Of a stretch of 64,000 nt of DNA, positions 60,483-64,000 are shown piece after piece. Under the pieces are notes generated by a model that saw only the letters and a program-made list of their open reading frames with translations, had not been told where the DNA came from and did no database searches. This DNA comes from Hexactinellida sp. DTS-2022 (Eukaryota > Porifera > Hexactinellida), in contig JAPNXP010000002.1 of the NCBI GenBank assembly GCA_028753945.1, forward strand, positions 10,602,001-10,666,000. Reading direction: 5' to 3'. The position numbers and the translations under genes were made by a program. Numbering within the stretch: position 1 is the stretch's first letter; each line of letters begins with the position of its first letter.

Positions 60483-60985
60483 CAGTACACCCTCGCTAAT
60501 CCGAACAGGGGTGTTCCGGTTCAAAAAATTTCTGTTCCGATTAGTCGATTCGTTCGGATTAGTGAAGTAATACATTTTCTATAGGCCTTTATATAATTAG
60601 ACCCCGATAATCCGAACCAAACTTGTCCAAACATTTTGAATCCAAACTAACATATAGTATAATACCTAAATACTTGTCTGAGACTTATTTATTTATAATT
60701 CTATTGTAATACAGTAGATGTCGGATATAAGCACACCGGTTATAAGAACATATCGGATATAAGCACACTATGTTGGAAAACGGTTGCCATATACCCTGTA
60801 TAATTTATGTCGGTTATAAGAACATGCCGGTTATAAGCTCATCAAGTGCAGTTCCCGACGATGTGCTTATAACCGGCATCCACTGTATACAATTATCTAA
60901 TGTTTTTCCCAAATTTATACGAAAAATATTTTTGGGATCTTGTGTTCGGATTAGAGAGGGTTTGGATTAGCGAGGGTGCGCTGTA
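60481..60985. mobile_element. Pogo/Tigger-type MITE, TA target site
   Basis: The element 60483-60983 is bounded by TA on both sides. Its ends CAGTACACCCTCGCTAATCC and GGATTAGCGAGGGTGCGCTG match as inverted repeats at 21 of 24 positions when extended to the GAAC motif. Such CAGT...CCCTCGCTAATCCGAAC termini are characteristic of pogo/Tigger-group MITEs. Another MITE has inserted at 60712. No transposase is encoded. Confidence 0.9.
60710..60887. mobile_element. Second TA-flanked MITE nested in the pogo-type MITE
   Basis: The 174 bp element 60712-60885 starts CAGTAGATGTCGGATATAAG and ends TTATAACCGGCATCCACTG, with TA on both sides. GGTTATAAGAAC and GGATATAAGC motifs repeat inside in both directions. 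Its position wholly inside the outer MITE gives the insertion order. Confidence 0.88.
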
Positions 60986-61231
60986 ATTGCTTTTTAACCG
61001 AAACCTGTCTTTGGTAAATTTTATCAACTCTACCGCTAAATTAGGATATATTAGTTCTTTTTGGATAACTCTATTCTTGTTGAAGTGAACTCTTGTGTTC
61101 TTACATAATAAGTTAATTGGATTAACCTAAGACACGATTCAATAAAATATCTTGAATTTATGACGACGCAATTCTAAATGTTACTCGAAAACATTTTCTG
61201 CTGGTGATTAGTTATTTCGCATATCAATTCT

Positions 61232-61276
61232 ACACACCTTACTTCTTATTTTACTCTAATAAGAAGTAAGGTGTGT
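61232..61276. repeat. Perfect 19 bp inverted repeat
   Basis: Left arm ACACACCTTACTTCTTATT (61232-61250) and its exact complement (61258-61276) enclose a 7-base loop. The right arm overlaps the beginning of the tyrosine-recombinase frame. Confidence 0.9.
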
Positions 61277-62591
61277 TTAAATCGTTAAAAGAGGCTTTAG
61301 GGAAAGATCGACATATAAGAAGTATCAAAACCATGGCTGATAGTAGAGGGCGGATCCATCGTACTTTTGATGTGGTGAAAGAATGGCGCTCAATTCGGAT
61401 GAATGTTCAAGTAAAACAGTTATTTCGTTTAATCTCTGAAAATACTTCTCTTTTAAATGAGAAAATATTTTTGCAGCTTCGCAACTTTCTTATTGTTGAG
61501 ATAATTTTGCCGAATGCCCAACGTTCTGGTGTCATAACTGGATTGTTGGTTAAAGAAGTTTCGGATGCGAAGTTGAGTGTAAATTCAGAAAACAACCACC
61601 ACCTATATATTCAAAATCATAAAACTGGCTATAAGCAACCTGCTATCATCTACCTAGATCATGAAATATACAACTATTTGTTGTTTCTTGTAACTGTAAT
61701 GATTCCAATATTACCACATCTTGGGCTCCCACGAGATTGTCCAGATTGTCATGCATTCCAAACATTCGCTCTGACTCACTACTTTCTACTAATATAAGTT
61801 CTTATTTTCGGGCTGGTTTGAAGCTTTTCGGGATTGATGACCCTGATGCTCGACCAACTCACTTTCGTAAGGCTGCTTCCACACTGATTAGCATACACTG
61901 TCCAAATCTCCAAGAACCCCCTAGTCAATTTATGTGCCATGATCGTTCTAAAGCTGAACGACATTATAGACATCATATGGCTCATCAATATCTTTCTCTT
62001 GTGTTCACTGAACTAGCCCGCTGCCAGTCACACCCTTATGAAAATGAATCTATGAATGAAACTTCTAATCTAGCTAAAGTTTCTCAGAAATCTAATCCTC
62101 CAATTAGACTACAAATTCCTAACAAGAGCATAATCCCGGACGAGATTAATCTCTCCGATTATGAAACAACGCTCGAGAAAACGAATAATGATTTAATGAA
62201 TACGAACTCTACCTCCAGTCCCAGACAAGATATGCATTTTCTTGGATCTTCTCTTGATGGTGATGCTTCCACATTGTGCATGGGATACGAGGAGATCATT
62301 GAACCAACACAAATGAGCAAGTATTCAACAATCCGTGATGGAAAAGTGTCTTTAATGACCAATTGGAGGAGGATTGTTTTTTTTATAACATTTGAGTCTG
62401 TAATCGAAAGTGCACTACAACATCAGTTAGTGACCTCTGAAGATGTTTTAAAGCTCGCATCTAAATCAGATTCTTTTTATCCTATCTGGGAGCGTCTTCA
62501 TAAAAAATTTGGCTCAACTCTAGCTTTGAAAAAAATTGTAGACAAGGTCCGTACGTTTGCCAGGAATAATCAACATAAATTTTCTTGCTGA
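61273..62591 (+). pseudogene. Tyrosine-recombinase-type integrase remnant (YR element)
   Basis: Plus-strand frames in this interval resemble the catalytic domain of eukaryotic tyrosine recombinases, which cut and join DNA through a Tyr nucleophile. Visible motifs are LRNFLIVEIILPNAQRSGVI (first catalytic Arg in NAQRSG), NHKTGYKQPAIIYLD, THFRKAAST (second Arg region) and CHDRSKAERHYRHH (His and probable Tyr nucleophile). A Ser/Asn-rich linker and a C-terminal helical segment follow. No ATG opens the first frame and the N-terminal DNA-binding part is not visible. The locus looks broken at least once. No reverse transcriptase or capsid-like gene lies in the window, so a Crypton-type DNA transposon or a domesticated derivative is favoured over a DIRS/Ngaro relic, but the choice is open. 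Confidence 0.65.
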
Positions 62592-63024
62592 TTTCTCTAA
62601 AATGATGTGAACAGATAATTACTCAATTACTATGTTATATAATTACTCAATTACTATTAGTTAATTACTCAATTTCTATTAATAATTACTCAATTGCAAT
62701 TAAATGAATACATTAATGAAATTTTCATACATGCTTCAATTTCGTTGCTGATGGTATGGTTAGATTGAAATGACATTACGACTTGTTTATCAATTAAGGT
62801 CTAAATGTTGAGTTAGAATTCTATGAATCCCGTTTCCATTTTAATAATTTGAAACATGTAGAAATATCATGCCACGATTGTTTTGGAAATATTTATCCAC
62901 TTCTACCCATTCAAAATTCTGTAATTGTCCCTCTTCCCAGTCCTTTGATATTGTATACCTATTTTAAAATAAACTACATTTTTAAATATATCTTCATTTG
63001 AAAGTTAGCTCTTGATCTTCATTT
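62592..63024. other. Intergenic DNA, no gene seen
   Basis: AT-rich; TAATTACTCAATTACTAT-like units are repeated about four times near 62,615-62,700, directly after the recombinase frame. Nothing else is recognised. Confidence 0.55.
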
Positions 63025-63212
63025 AATGGCTTCTCAGTTGAATTCTTTTTATCCAATGAATCCAAAGATCCACGGACATTGTGTCATATTTTGTTTTTGG
63101 CATTTCGAGAATTGCCACAATCTTCCCGGACATCATCACTCTCTTAGTTTGCTAGAGCGTACCTTCACCAACATAGGTTATATTGTAGACGCACGAGAAA
63201 ATCTTACGCACA
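63025..63212 (+). CDS. Possible caspase p20 exon (partial)
   Basis: The open stretch reads FYPMNPKIHGHCVIFCFWHF (first residues) and then LLERTFTNIGYIVDARENLTH. This follows the start of the caspase p20 fold: Y-x-M-N-x-K-x-x-G-x-C-V-I, then F, then L-x-x-x-F-x-x-L-G-Y-x-V and NLT. A polypyrimidine-AG acceptor (GGCTTCTCAG) lies just before and a strong donor (A/GTAAGT at about 63,212) just after, with the exon ending in phase 1. The conserved R-x-G-(S/T) Arg that contacts the substrate Asp is not present where expected (LPGHHHS instead), so it may be a non-enzymatic homologue or a decayed copy. Catalytic His and Cys would lie in later exons, which are not found before the window ends; an acceptor near 63,970 would meet a stop within six codons. 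Confidence 0.4.
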
Positions 63213-63323
63213 GTAAGTATTTTTACTTTTATTGTTTATTATTTTTTAATTATTATGTTGATGATGATGATGATGATGATTATTATCATTATTATTATTT
63301 ACGTATTATTATTAGAGAATGTT

Positions 63324-63488
63324 TATATAGAGCTTGAGCTCTAGTAGAGTTCAGATTTTTTCCCATACTAAAATCCCAGGCTTACTTTCTAAAGGTTAAT
63401 TTCAAACCCTGGGGAAAAAACTGACCTTTCTCAGTGCCTGAATACACATCCTAAAATTCTGAACTCTACTATTGCTGAGCTCTATATA
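63324..63488. mobile_element. Small MITE with TATATAGAGC termini
   Basis: TATATAGAGCTTGAGCTCTA on the left and GAGCTCTATATA on the right are inverted copies, as are AGTAGAGTTCAGA and TCTGAACTCTACT just inside. About 165 bp, non-coding. Confidence 0.65.
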
Positions 63489-63494
63489 AGTTAA

Positions 63495-63541
<47 letters not shown>

Positions 63542-63554
63542 AATTAACTTATAT
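63484..63554. repeat. (TTA)n run enclosed by a 13 bp perfect inverted repeat
   Basis: ATATAAGTTAATT at 63484-63496 and AATTAACTTATAT at 63542-63554 bracket an ATT/TTA microsatellite. The palindrome overlaps the right end of the neighbouring MITE. Confidence 0.8.
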
Positions 63555-63765
63555 GGAGGAATAATAAATAATAGGTTTGACAATTAACTCATACAGAATA
63601 GCGAGTTTCGAGCTTATATAAGCTCTCTTCAGATTATTCTATCATCTACGGTAGCTAATAATAGGTGTATAGTAATTTCTTTGGCTTGCTATGGGAAGTG
63701 CAATATTTGTGATTGCCTTATTTGGAGGAGGTTGTGATAGAATGTCAGAAATTTTCTGTCTTACC

Positions 63766-63820
<55 letters not shown>

Positions 63821-64000
63821 TGTTTGAATTGTTTCTGATTATGTCTAGGCTTTGATTATGGTAAATTCCATTGTCTTGATTTGGGTTGAAATGTTGGTTT
63901 TATGTTGTACTATTAGTATCTCTCCCAACAGAAATACAGTGTTTACTTTTCGACTGCACATTAATTTCAGTTGATGAATTAATTTTTTGATATCTTTGCA
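63555..64000. other. Intergenic or intronic DNA with a second (ATT)n run
   Basis: A pure ATT microsatellite lies at about 63,767-63,820. The rest is AT-rich. If the caspase-like exon is real this would be its downstream intron. A CAG acceptor-like site with an upstream pyrimidine stretch is present near 63,970. No further exon is supported. Confidence 0.5.

Overview
The window looks like a piece of an AT-rich metazoan (invertebrate) nuclear genome. Three things point that way: a very large tandem satellite array, dense DNA-transposon debris (Mutator-like, hAT, Tc1/mariner- and pogo-type MITEs, a fold-back family), and at most one candidate host exon (caspase-like). No operons, ribosome binding sites, rRNA, tRNA or CRISPR arrays are visible. 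The species cannot be named from the sequence alone.

Positions 1 to about 47,555 are one tandem array of a 171-172 bp monomer, roughly 260 copies, already under way at base 1. The array shows several layers of higher-order repeat (HOR): 8- and 16-monomer periods near the left (1,375 and 2,751 bp), a 13-monomer period (2,239 bp) at about 9.5-13.3 kb, a 12-monomer unit (2,049 bp) repeated from about 25.1 kb, a 2,820 bp tandem duplication at about 30.6-36.2 kb that is almost identical, and a 9-monomer duplication (1,543 bp) at the right edge. A monomer subfamily with a 37 bp insertion occurs only between 23.4 and 43.9 kb. Three transposons have inserted into the array: a fold-back element at 17.74-18.66 kb, a hAT MITE with an 8 bp target duplication at 20.63-21.61 kb that itself contains another hAT MITE, and a TA-flanked mariner-type MITE at 38.81-39.37 kb. 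The last monomers, at 47.35-47.55 kb, are visibly degenerate, as expected at an array border.

From 47.6 to 64 kb the DNA is non-satellite and transposon-rich. It holds a second, inverted copy of the mariner-type MITE at the array border, a long (ATT)n microsatellite, and a Mutator-like transposase gene on the minus strand (50.4-52.9 kb) with a C-terminal PHD finger, interrupted by one in-frame TAG and one frame change. It also holds a decayed hAT transposase (57.1-58.1 kb, minus) abutting a large inverted structure made of two head-to-head fold-back copies (58.1-59.8 kb), a pogo-type MITE with another TA-flanked MITE nested in it (60.5-61.0 kb), a broken tyrosine-recombinase gene (61.3-62.6 kb, plus), and a possible caspase p20 exon with a good splice donor (63.0-63.2 kb, plus).

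The genes do not form a pathway. The biology here is satellite homogenisation (a possible centromeric or heterochromatic domain) plus transposon colonisation of the array and its flank. The same element families occur both inside the array and beside it, so the flank and the array exchange or receive the same mobile DNA.
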